DNA of 64,000 bases from positions 28,732,449 to 28,796,448 of the forward strand of contig NC_037590.1 in the NCBI RefSeq assembly GCF_003073045.1, given 5' to 3'. Shown here one piece after another: positions 51,501 to 61,800 of the stretch (its first letter is position 1; each line of letters opens with the position of its first letter). Both the position numbers and the translations under genes were made by a program. The notes beneath the pieces were generated by a model. It made no database searches. It was given only the letters and a program-made list of their open reading frames with translations, and was not told the origin of the DNA. This stretch comes from Pomacea canaliculata. Taxonomy: Eukaryota; Mollusca; Gastropoda; Architaenioglossa; Ampullariidae.

Positions 51501-54500
51501 TACCCTTGGCCAGGCCCAGCTGTACTCGTTGGAAGCTGACCCAGAGACACTACAGGTCCAGGAGGTTGCCCCATACCTCCCTGAGGTGGAGGACCCATTC
51601 GTGGTGGTGGTCCCATGGCACCAGGCATTTGTCCAGGATTAATCATGGGCTGAGCTGTAGCAATGGGTGTGGGCATAGCACCTGGAATCTGACCCTGAGG
51701 TCCCATTCCAGATGTGTGAGGAACTGTGCCAATGTTACTGCCAGAAATTGGCGGGTACACACCTCCTCCTGAGGACCACCAAACCCTGCAGATCCCTAGA
51801 GAAGAAGTCAAAATTATTTTCTTTCTTAATAAAACAAGTGTTACATTTTGACATCAAAGAATGCCAGTCTATGTGGTAGTTAATAAGTAATAAAACAACG
51901 CAACAAACATTATAAAAATGTTGCCAGCAAATGATCTTTTGCACTCAAAGGGTGATACACATGATATTCCAACAAGTGAAAATTAAAAAAAATCAATGAA
52001 AGGTAAATCTGTAATAATGAAAAATGGATGCTCAAATGCATGAAAAGCTTAAAATATTATAATATAATGATGCTATCAAGAAAATGCTTTATTCAGAAAC
52101 TTACAGTTGGTTGAGATCCTGGTGGTGCTGATATAGACAGGCCCTGAAACTGTTTAAAATAAATAAAAAAGCACTGAAATTTATTGATCACATATTCTGA
52201 GTTTCCCCATCCTGTCAGCAATAGCACTTTGTAATAATAATAATTGGATAAATGCATGTAAACAAAAAACTACAAACAAACCGACAGTCAACCATAAATG
52301 GGTTTTAGCCTTTGAAGATAACACAAGCAGCATTATTTTAAGCCCTTTGAAGTTTGGTGTATGGCAGTTTGGGAGATCAACAAATAGTTGTAGTAATACA
52401 GCTGTGACCATACAAAAGCAGATATGAGCTTTTTGGTGGCAGAAACTAACAGGAATAATCAAATATGACTGATCCTGCGAAGCTCAAAGAAGATGGACTT
52501 ACAGGCTGCTTTGGTGAGATTCAAGAGATAACCAAAGATAAAACCAAGATTCTGGACAATCTGGGAGAGAGGAGAACTGAAGAGTAAATAAAGGTAGAGG
52601 AGAGTGACACACATTTCAGTTTATTTGTAGAAGCTATTGAAAAGACCTTAGTTTTGTCATCATTCATTTTCAATATGTTGATGGACATTCAGGTTTTAAT
52701 AGAGTTGACCATGTGTTGTGTAGTGAGACAGAACTGCTGAAGCTAGGAAGCTAGGCCAGATGCTAGCAAGTATCATCAGCATACATGTGACAGGTCCAAG
52801 TGGTAAATGGTGTAACCAAGTGGTTGGATGTGCAAAGTGAATAAGAGGCCCAAGAACAGAACCGTCAGGCACCATATACTTCAAAGGAGCAGGCAAAGAT
52901 GCCATGCCTACAACTACCACAGACTAGGTGTAATCAGGTAGAACTGGAAACATTTCAAAACAGTGCCTGACAGATCCAATGTGACAAAGGCATTAGAGAA
53001 GGATGACATGGCCGAGTGTATAATGGATAAAAAGCAGTTTAAATAACAAAGATCATTTTTGTTGCTCAGAGAATCAATTATGAATTGAATGTATCTTAAA
53101 AATTCACACAACTATCAACCCTACTATATAAACAATACTGCCAGTGTATGCATGCCTGTGCCTACCTCAAACATCATGTAGTGCATTGTGCACAAACACA
53201 AAATCTTAAGATTATCGCTGACAAAGAATTGGAAAGAACCATTGAAAAAAATTCCTTTATAACAGATCTACCTGTATTAATAAATTTTATCATTTTCAAA
53301 TTACTTTTGCTTCCTATTTATATTTATTATATACTGCACAACAAATTAATCAATATTATTTAAATGACAATTAAAACTCCTTTCACAGAGCAATTCTCTT
53401 CACAATCAAAGGTAAAGAGTTAATAATAACCATGGCATAAAGCAGCTGCAATCGTTATCAGCACTGCCTCACTCCCCCACCCCTATCACAATGACACAGC
53501 TTCCCTTAAGCAACAACTTCCCAACAACCAACCCCTCTTCCTCCTGTAACCCCTCAAAAGAAAAACACAGACTATCTTTCACCAGTAAATGAGTTGTTAC
53601 AATGAACTGACAGTGAGGAGACTGTTTGCTTTAGAGAATTCATGTTCTTCAATTCATTCTTAAAGTCTTGACATTTACTAACAAATCCAAAGAGTACCTG
53701 TGATGTAGGAGGCATATTGGAGACTTGGGAAAATGGCTGCTGTGCTGGTGTGCCATAAGGCCTCACAGAGCCTAGGCCAGGAAGACCTCCCACAGAAGGC
53801 AATGATTGTGAGGGCCCATAGGGTCCTGGTGGTCCAGGCTGGCGAGGTATACCACCTGGTGATGGACCTGTGGGTCTGAAACACAAAAAGACCAGTTTTA
53901 CAACATTTTATACCATGCAACATAAATTTTAAGACATTATAGCAAAATCACAACAATCACCAGTTTTTTTAAAATCTGGATTTTCCTTCAGAAATCTACA
54001 ATTTGCTTTAGTCTATGGATTTATTGATTTTTGCTGGATGTATGTGTGTTTTCGTAATTTGTGTGTGTATACTTTTTCGTTGGTTTGTGTGCAAGAGAGA
54101 GATAATTGTAAAGTTTGTTTGAGCCTTAATAGGAACTGCACAATATATAAGAGCTTATTTTTCTTCTTGTTGTTGTGTTGTACTATATGTTCTTAAATAA
54201 GGAGATAGGTAACATTTCATGCAATAACTAAAGATAATATTTTTCAAAAATGAACTTTGTTAGTGGAAGCCATTCTGGCACAGCTGCCATTGTGGGATTT
54301 TTTTCCAAAACCACCGTCATTTCAAGAGCATTCTTGGATGAAAAGGTAACAAACAGTTTAAACTTCTTGATGATCATTCAATAGCTACTTGTGCCCTATC
54401 ACTGACCTCATGGTATCCCCCTGTGGTCCACCTTGGTAGCCATTTTGTATGAAACCAGGTCCTGTTCCCTGCAGAGGTGGAGGTCCTATGCTTGTCTTGC

Positions 54501-54998
54501 TTGCAGGTCCTGAGGCTACAGATATAAGTAAACAAGTAATCCAAAATACTACATCTACCAAAAAAGTTACTATATCTACAGTCCAAATAGCCAAAACATT
54601 CTATAATTAAAAATACCAAGCACCACCAAAAAAACACTTAAAACACCATCAGAGATAGCATAAAAATATCGGCAATAAGTCATTTTGCCCCAAGACCAGA
54701 GAATGCATCTTACAATGGCAAATAAATGTGATTTTTCTCTTTTAAATTAAAGATTTTGTCATCATTTTATTGTGAACTTGTATTTTGATGTTGTTGTTGT
54801 TCATCATCATTATTATTATTATCCACTTTAAACAATTAACATCATATTATAAGGCAGAGGTTTTTTTTTACCTGGTGGCCCATTAAACATGGATGGTTGT
54901 CCCTGTGGCTGTGCCCCAGTCATTTGTGGTCCTGGAGGAGCACCATATCTTGGCATTCCTTGTCCAGGACCAAAATTTCCTGGAAACTGTCCACTCAT
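42553..54998 (-). CDS. SEC24: SEC24C/D-type COPII cargo adaptor (23 coding exons)
   Basis: Inner-coat subunit of COPII vesicles; it pairs with SEC23 and selects cargo at ER exit sites. Exons in transcription order: 54998-54872, 54515-54407, 53875-53698, 52143-52105, 51795-51119, 50977-50869, 50586-50459, 50162-50026, 49780-49665, 49239-49112, 48886-48808, 48451-48339, 47594-47384, 47230-47060, 46843-46747, 46561-46416, 46175-46037, 44734-44540, 44199-44096, 43929-43842, 43579-43476, 42989-42900, 42693-42553 (TAG). About 1,142 codons (SEC24C 1,094; SEC24D 1,032). A P/G/Q-rich N-terminus precedes a CxxC...CxxC zinc finger ([16 protein letters not shown]), then trunk ([27 protein letters not shown]), beta-sandwich, helical ([10 protein letters not shown]) and gelsolin-like (LFLWIG) domains, ending [14 protein letters not shown]. 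Frame is broken near 51768 and 50089. Start chosen as the first ATG, giving MSGQFPGNF. Confidence 0.95.
44815..45010. mobile_element. hAT-like MITE with 8-bp TSD, in SEC24 intron
   Basis: The left end CAGCGGTTATCAACC and the right end ...CGTTTGAGAACAGCGA form imperfect TIRs. The phrases GTGACGACCCC and GTGCCCCACCGTTTGAGAAC are typical of Charlie-type hAT non-autonomous elements. The 8-bp direct repeat CTCTACTG flanks it exactly (44807-44814, 45011-45018), the TSD length expected of hAT. It has no open frame. Confidence 0.88.
45480..45649 (-). mobile_element. tRNA-derived SINE, copy 3, with 14-bp TSD
   Basis: It has the same minus-strand head (TGGCAAAACAG as A box) and body (CAGGGCTGGCTACCTTGC) as the other copies and a C-rich tail. 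It lacks part of the tRNA region, so it is the most degraded copy. The TSD is ACTGTAATCAAGAA (45466-45479) against ACTGTGATCAAGAA (45650-45663), with one mismatch. It sits 470 bp from the hAT-like MITE, in the same SEC24 intron. Confidence 0.82.
47640..48330. other. SEC24 intron with short palindrome
   Basis: The intron between the exons at 48339-48451 and 47384-47594 has no recognised gene. CTTAAGTG (47962-47969) and CACTTAAG (47974-47981) form a perfect 8-bp stem with a 4-nt loop. A plus-strand frame at 47747-47980 has no recognisable domain. Confidence 0.5.
50083..50095 (-). other. Frame break in SEC24 zinc-finger exon
   Basis: On the minus strand the frame runs [11 protein letters not shown] and then loses phase; one base later the expected [15 protein letters not shown] follows. 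The defect equals two missing bases, or one extra. A lost CA in CCCACACATG would explain it. Both flanking parts match SEC24, and exon phases agree only after the correction. Confidence 0.75.
51762..51775 (-). other. Frame break at start of SEC24 Pro-rich exon
   Basis: From the splice acceptor at 51795 the in-phase reading is [10 protein letters not shown], then the frame must move back by one to give [15 protein letters not shown] and the rest of the P/G-rich stretch. The break falls in the GGAGGAGG repeat. With one added base the exon is 678 nt and phase 0 at both ends, as its neighbours require. Confidence 0.75.
52490..53070 (-). mobile_element. LINE reverse-transcriptase fragment in SEC24 intron
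   Basis: Minus-strand translation across several shifts gives ordered RT motifs: [14 protein letters not shown] (about 53000-52940), [10 protein letters not shown] (about 52875), catalytic-box HMYADDT (about 52790-52770), then [16 protein letters not shown] (about 52680-52635) and [12 protein letters not shown] (about 52560-52520). These correspond to the L2/CR1/Rex-like order SGTVLxWFxSYL, VPQGSVLGPL, ADD, WMxxNxLKxNxDKT, NLG. Stops and shifts show it is inactive. It is transcribed in the same sense as its host gene. Confidence 0.85.
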
Positions 54999-55909
54999 CG
55001 AAAAGCAGGTTATCAGATAAGTAATATGGTCATCTGGAAAGACAATGGATGCCGCATCTGACAGAAGTACATAGTATTACCAACAAGTAATCCTATTTTT
55101 TTTTTTCCTGTTTACTGGAAATCAAAGGTAATAGTAAAGCCTACCCTTTCCTAATCCATCAGTGGACTGAAACTTAAGGACTCAAGTTTTTACAATAATA
55201 TCTTACACCACTTGGAGCGTAACCAGGTAAACACTGTGTTATGTCATAGTATGATGTGCGTTTGCTTTAAATGAACTGACGATGTTACAACTAAATACCT
55301 GTTTCCAGCAGCCGGCTAGGGCGAAGAAGATGACAGATTGATAATTAGAACTCCTCGCTTCTGCGTCAGCTGATGTGAATCAAATGTTAAGAATCCCGGT
55401 ACCTTTATAAGTAGACACTTTGTACAAAGGACACGTTTACACAGTAAGCACGAAGCTAAATCATAAATATGATATCGACGACTACTATGCCACGTACGGA
55501 ACTAACCTTTCACTTCCGTACATGCGTGGTTATGCCACGTTGACAGGAACTTGCTTGATAAAGGGAAAGTACTCATAACAAGTTGCATAGTTACAGTCAG
55601 TCGTGGCAAAGTTGCTAATTTATTGTTATAATAAATTCATGCACGTTTGATTAACAAATGTATTAATATCTTTAAACAATGACATATTTAAATAAGTCAT
55701 TGATAAGGATGTCTAATAGTGGCATGTCTAAACACATCAATCACTTATAGGATAAATATAAGTTAACAAGTATTACTTCCTGTTAGTGCTTTGGCTTTGC
55801 TACAAAAGGCAAGTATTCGCAGCGAAGCTATATCTAAATCCGGCAGTACCGAACAGCCATGAATAACTAAAGACTGCACCTTCCTCTTTTAAGCTAACGT
55901 GGACTTAAA
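54999..55909. promoter_or_regulatory. Divergent SEC24/FUT promoter region
   Basis: Only 911 bp separate the SEC24 and FUT start codons, which face away from each other. The middle (about 55290-55560) is locally CpG-richer. It holds an inverted pair GTACGGAA (55494-55501) / TTCCGTAC (55514-55521), the latter part of CACTTCCGTAC, an ETS-type site (ACGGAAGTG on the other strand). A direct repeat TATGCCACGT lies at 55486-55495 and 55531-55540. A bidirectional promoter is inferred from layout and motifs. No TATA box is evident, and 5' UTR exons are unplaced. Confidence 0.6.
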
Positions 55910-57568
55910 ATGGTTCTCCTTTTCATTCTACTGTTATATCTTGAAAGAGCTTTCTCCTCAAACGAATTGTACTCAGCAGCAGACGGCAAAGAAAACGTAT
56001 ATACATTCCATCACATGTATTCGGAGACATGGCCTGGATATGGTACAAAGCGCATCCCTTCACTTAGCAGAGAACCTACCTATCATTATCTGGTGGACAG
56101 CTAATGGTAACCTCAGCCCTCATGGTACAATTGATGGCAAAGTCACTTACACGCTACTTACCTGCCATAACGGCGCCACTTGTTACTCTACTGTCGACAG
56201 GGATGTGCTGCATGACAAAAGGACGCGTGGCATACTCTTCTATGGTACTGATGTTGATCCTGAAGATTTTCCATTGCCGAGGAGAGAATGGCACGAGTGG
56301 GCACTGATACACGAGGAATCACCCTTAAATAATTACATGCTCAGCCATAACCCAATGATTCAGCTTTTCAATCATACTGCTACTTTCAGTCACAAATCTG
56401 ATTATCCTTTGACGACATTTGCCATCCATCATCCAGACTATTTGACTAGAAGACAACCTGTTAGTACAAAACAGAAAAATGCTGCACAGAAATCAAAAGG
56501 ATATTCCCCTATTGTCTACCTGCAGACACATTGTGATGTTCCCTCTGACAGAGACAGCTATGTTGAGGAACTCATGAAATACATCCAAGTGGATTCATAT
56601 GGTGAATGTCTTAATAATAAAGATTTACCTTTTCATCTCAGAGACCCAGCTGCAACATTTGAGCACAATGACTTGCTTGACTTGCTAGCTGAATACAAGT
56701 TCGCACTAGCATTTGAAAATGCATACTGTGACGATTATATGACTGAGAAACTTATACGGCCATTACACATCGGTGTTGTCCCAATTTACAAAGGATCACC
56801 AGTAGTACAGAAATGGATGCCTAATAATCACAGCATAATTATGATTGAGGACTTCAATTCCCCTAAAGAACTGGCTGAGTTTATAACTTATTTGGATAAC
56901 AATGATGAGGAATATGAGAAATATTTAGAGTTCAAGATAAAAGGCATAACCAACTCTCATTTAATAAATTACCTTGAGAAACGCGAGTGGGAAGAGGGAA
57001 TGAAAGACTTTTTCAGGGGTTTCGAGTGCCATCTGTGCAAGCAGCTTGCGGAACGCATGGAGGCTGAACAGAAAAAGAAGCTAAACCCAGCTGTGACTCT
57101 TCCTCCCATCCGTATTGCCAACAGCTCACATCTTGGATGCCCCATGCCTCAGCGCCTTCAGATTCAGGGAAAAGAAGAACAGCTGTAAGCTTTTTCTGTA
57201 AATGCCAACTTGTTTTCTTTTTTTGTTTTCCTAGATGCTCAGGCATTATTACATAATGAATCCTAGATGTTCACCTAATTATTTTTAACACACAAGTTCA
57301 ACTTTCTCACCATAAATGCATGATCAATGCAACTAGTGAGAGGTATTTATCTGCAAATGTATTCTTTCAGCTGATTTTTTGCATTTTTAATATTTTACTT
57401 TGTGATATCTTTAGACGGTGGCCACTTATTGACTGGACTGGCATGTACTGGCATGACCTCGATCGAGCAAGGGCAGCTTACCAAATGGTGAAAGCAGGGG
57501 AAACTAATCCATCAACATTCAGAAAGTACCTCAGAGAAGAAATGTCAAAAGCACATAACAAGCACTAA
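55910..57568 (+). CDS. FUT11: FUT10/FUT11-type fucosyltransferase (GT10), 2 exons
   Basis: GT10-family enzyme of the FUT10/FUT11 branch, ER-resident and reported as protein O-fucosyltransferases for EMI domains (POFUT3/4). Exons 55910-57184 and 57415-57568 (phase 2), about 475 aa; human FUT10/11 have about 480-490. The start gives a signal peptide, MVLLFILLLYLERAFSS. Conserved blocks: LPIIIWW, LFYGTDV-like, HEESPLNNYMLSHNP, YLQTHCDVPSDRDSYVEEL, and the GT10 donor-binding core FALAFENAYCDDYMTEKL followed by RPLHIGVVPIYKGSP, then WMPNNHSIIMIEDF and FECHLC. The signal-peptide frame and catalytic frame differ by +1; the shift lies between about 55960 and 56070. FUT11 versus FUT10 is not settled. 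The 3' end faces DUS1L. Confidence 0.9.
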
Positions 57569-57809
57569 ATTTCATTTTTTAAAAGTGAAATATAAAGACA
57601 GGCAACAGCCATGCAAGAATTTTGTGCAAGCTTCCTTACATTTACGAGATACACCTATTCATTCGTACATGAAAAATGTTGCTAGATTTAAAATTTGCTT
57701 TTGATTGTCAAGTATCTGCATTATTATAGACATGATGTAATGGTAGCAAGTCTGTTGTGAGTTTTTTCCTCCCATTTGATAGTTAAAGAAATAATACAAG
57801 CACATTATG

Positions 57810-58184
57810 TACCATAAATTTTGGTCTTTTGAGTGTTTATAAGCTGCACCCACTAAATTTGTTAAAAATCTCTCCTTTTTTTTCACACAAAAAAATTAGT
57901 TTATAAGCCGCAAATACATAGAACTTGAAAGCTGCATTGTAGGCATTTCATCTCATTTTCAGCATGATGAGGGTGTGTCTTTCAGCAACTGATCTAAATG
58001 CTTTAATTGTATGCAGCTTTGATATTAAAATGTAAACAGTTAACACATTAACATGAGGTCACTGAAAAATTAATCAGAATTTGAAAAATATGAAAAAAAC
58101 TATGAATAATCCACATTGCAGTTTAAGCTGCAGGGTTTCAAGCTGAGGTAAAAAGTCACAACTTATTAAGTTGGAAATTTTCAG
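57810..58184 (-). mobile_element. 375-bp TIR element (MITE), copy 2
   Basis: This is the reverse-complement counterpart of 32321-32697. Read on the minus strand it has CCCTGCAGCTTAAACTGCAA, GATCAGTTGCTGAAAGACAC, ACCCTCATCATGCTGAAAA, GCGGCTTATAAAC and GGTGCAGCTTATAAACACTC in the same order. The plus-strand left end is TACCATAAATTTTGGTC. It fills much of the spacer between the FUT and DUS1L 3' ends. Confidence 0.75.
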
Positions 58185-58623
58185 TCCATCTCAATCATTA
58201 GTGACTGTCCACACTGGACCATAAAGTCACAAAGAATGGCTTCTTTGATATTTCCTCAGCTTTACTTTGGATTTAAGAGCAATGTGATATGTATACACAG
58301 AAAAACACAAGGCTTGTGCACATGCAGTAGGCATCCATACTCATCCTAATATTTGAAATGGTTTTCATGCTTGAAACATGTAGATTTCTTGCAAGCCAAT
58401 TGCAAATTTTAAAGAGAAGCATATCTATGCAATTTTCATTTTTTTTCAAAAACACAAAGTCCACAGTGATCAGCTCTTGAGTAGTAGATAGTAAAGGTAT
58501 GTTTTTATTGTTTCTGAAGTGAACCATTTTATGGCTATGTATTCCAACAGACACGCATGGACTAGGCTTACCCATTATCAAGAAATGCACCAACTTTGAG
58601 AACTTTGCACGATCTGCAGTTGT

Positions 58624-58797
58624 GGATGCCTAGCACATAAAAAATAACACAGACACAAAATACTGTCATCACTATTATTTACTCATAAAAATTAGTAAAA
58701 TTTTATTATTGGGTGCCTAGCTCATTTAATAAAAAAAAACAGACACAAAATATGGTCATCATTATTTTACACTCATACAAATTTGTTAAACTTCAAC
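58624..58797. repeat. Tandem duplication, period 87-90 bp
   Basis: Two adjacent units share GTGCCTAGC / ATGCCTAGC, ACAGACACAAAATA, GTCATCA and ACTCATA, with indels in the A-rich parts. It lies just downstream of the DUS1L stop, so it may fall in the 3' UTR. A TTTTATT at about 58700-58706 (AATAAAA on the minus strand) could serve as poly(A) signal. Confidence 0.75.
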
Positions 58798-58844
58798 TCC
58801 TACCCCTCCCTCTTTTCTCGGTCATGTTATGAAAGAACAGTTTA

Positions 58845-61800
58845 TCAAGATGGATGAGTATTTTCTGTAGATGCTATCTTTCTAGGACCAACATTATCAG
58901 CACTGTTTTCTAAACAAGCATTACTAATAAGAGGTGTCGTGTCTTGACAGGTAGAATCTCTCTTTGCTTCTAGTTTGTTCTCGCAGTTTTCCAGGTGTGC
59001 TTTCTCTAAAACAAGGCCATCATTCTTCATTTCTGGAAGATGTTTATCATTATTGTATGGCAGAGCATCATCCTTAAGTGCAGCTTTTGTTTTATACTGC
59101 ATCTTGTGACCTGCACAGAAAGGAAAGATATAATAATAGCCAAAAATTTGTTTTATGTGAATAGCATATTTTATAACAATGGAAAATTAAAATAATGCTC
59201 ATAAAATGTATCAATAAAATTTAATCTATAATCAAATACTGTCTAATAAATGCTAATACATGTGACCCTGTGCAGTATGAGATACAAGGATGCACACAGG
59301 CATTAGACTTAAGTTTACAGATTGCTAAATTATATATATATATGTTCTTAACGATTTTTATTTAAAAAATCCCCCACCTAGAACCTTTCATTCGAATATT
59401 GAAATACAGATACAAAATTGAAAAAATTTAATGCATGTATAGAAATGAAATAAGACAAAATTACACAACAATGACTTCCCTATAAGCAACTAGTAACCTA
59501 GACAAATACTGAATTTTATATATAACGACTATGATTACTCGAAAAATTATGTATTTCTTGATATTTGGTACTTTGTTATTGTTGTGCATTTAACCTATGA
59601 CACAAGGGATCCAAGGTATAGGCGTGTTTGTTGTGCAAGATTTGCCATTTTCAAACGTAATGCTTGACAGCAGTGGCTGTTTCTGTCTTGCACCAAGAGT
59701 GAGAGCCTGAGGAAAGATTATAATGAACACTGTTTCGCTCTCATCTTATAATGAATATTCATGTAAAAACGAATGCTGCTTCACTCTCATTTGTTATAAT
59801 GTGCATCGGGAGAAGGGTGCAAAAATGTCCTGCACCTCCTGCTTCTGGAAGGTGGTGTTTTTGTCACAAGGGACATAATATGGATGGTGGCTTTTGCTCT
59901 TCACTGCCAGTTGGCAGAGTGAAGGATAGTTTTTGCTCTTCACTGCCAGTTGGCAGAGTGAAGCAAGCAAATCGGTTTAAATATGCAAGTCTGTGTGTGC
60001 CTGACACTTGCAACTTATGTAGATTATGGTCTGTTGTAATCTTTCATTTTCTCAAAATAAAAGACTCATTCAGAAAAAAAAGTATGCACACAGGCTACAA
60101 ATTCCTCATGAAGTACACAAAACTCCTAATGACTTACATAAAACTCCTAATGACTTACATTCACAGTCAAGAATTTCTTTAGATGCCTTGTTACGACAAC
60201 AGCCTTTGCACAGTCCAAATGCACACTTTAAACCCTTTTCAAAACATGCGAAAAAAAATCACAAAGCCATAGAATCAAAACTTAAGTATACTCAGGCAAA
60301 GTCATCTGATAAAAAAAATCATGTGTCGTATCAAAAACAATGTAACACAGTCACACTGATACAGTATTTCCATTTTCTGGATCCCAGCAGTAATGTCCAA
60401 TTTACTTTTCTAAGGGTAAAAACAGCCACGTCAACCATATTTGTCTTAACATTTCTCTGGAATTAATATCTTCAAAATACCTTTCATTCATCTTTTTAAT
60501 ACTCACCCTAGGGTTTGCACAAGCTGAGCAAGTATCAAACTTCTGCTTTTTGTTTGGATCAAAATTTTTAGATGGATTTTTTAGTCTTTTTTTTAACTGT
60601 TTTTTGGAAAGGCCATCCTCTTTTATTCTTTCCAAACATTCTGCCTTTTGCTGGTTCAGTTGCTCTCTTAATTCTCGCTTTTCTGGGTCACTTGGAGTAT
60701 CTGGTCTGCAAATTGAAACTAATTCATGCACGTATTGTCAACTACTCAATAATTATTAATGTTTATGTATTATACAAATGCTTAAATTGAAACAACTGAA
60801 CCACCAACAAAAAATCCTGGACATTTATTGCATGGCAAACTAAAAGAAATACTTTTTAATCTCTCCAGGCTAATTACAATACTCAATCTGCAGACATCTA
60901 GACACTGACCAAATGCACTTAACTTTGAACCTTAAGGTCTATTTCTGGTTGTGTAAAAAATAATGTTTTAATCAAAGCTTATTGTACTTTTAAAGAACTT
61001 ACCCAGGACGAACATATGGCTGACATATCCAATATGGATAAGGAAGATTTGAAATAAATTTCTCAGGGTTTTTTTCAAACTCATTTATATCATCCTACAA
61101 AAGATACAAGAACAAAACAAATTAATCAACAATTCAAATTTTATATGACAATTCATGTTACACTGCATATCAGCTATCATGTATATACCCACACTCAATG
61201 TCCCTTTGTGGTGACAACCCTTCATAGCTGGCTAAAGGGTCACTTTTGACTTTGCTTGTTGATTTGCATCAAGTTTTGTGCCTAATATTGATCTGTAAAC
61301 CTGTTATGTCATTTGCTGTGTTCCTGGATTGATTTCTGTCAAAACCCTTTTTCTTTCTTTTTTTTTTTTGCTTTGACTATTTTATTTCTACTGCCACAAT
61401 CTGGGCCGTCCTGCCATTACTTATATTTTAGATCTGTGCTGCCTTCAACATTTTATTTCAGACTGATTCCTTTTTCTGCAGTTGTTCCAGAAAGTTTTGA
61501 TGCTAAGCTGTCAAAACAACCTTTCATGCACAGTAACTGATATTGCTGACACTGCATCTCCAAAATAAAAAGACTAAGCTTAAGACGACTGTATGCTCTA
61601 AGACAAGTTGTGTAGATAGAATATTTCTGTCTGCAAAAGTTAGACTACCGCACCAAGGATTGTGAGTTAAAATAACTTTCAGCTACTTTTTGAAGCAGAA
61701 CTTTATCATCAAAGGTTTCATGCAATGGCAAAGCTGAAGACTGTATCTATTCTGATAGCATCTACCTTTTTCTCAACCTAAGTAACTACGTGACCAGGGC

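Noticed and set aside
51124..51772. Plus-strand frames opposite the SEC24 Pro-rich exon
   Set aside because: They are antisense to a P/G/Q-rich coding exon whose minus-strand frame and splice phases fit SEC24.
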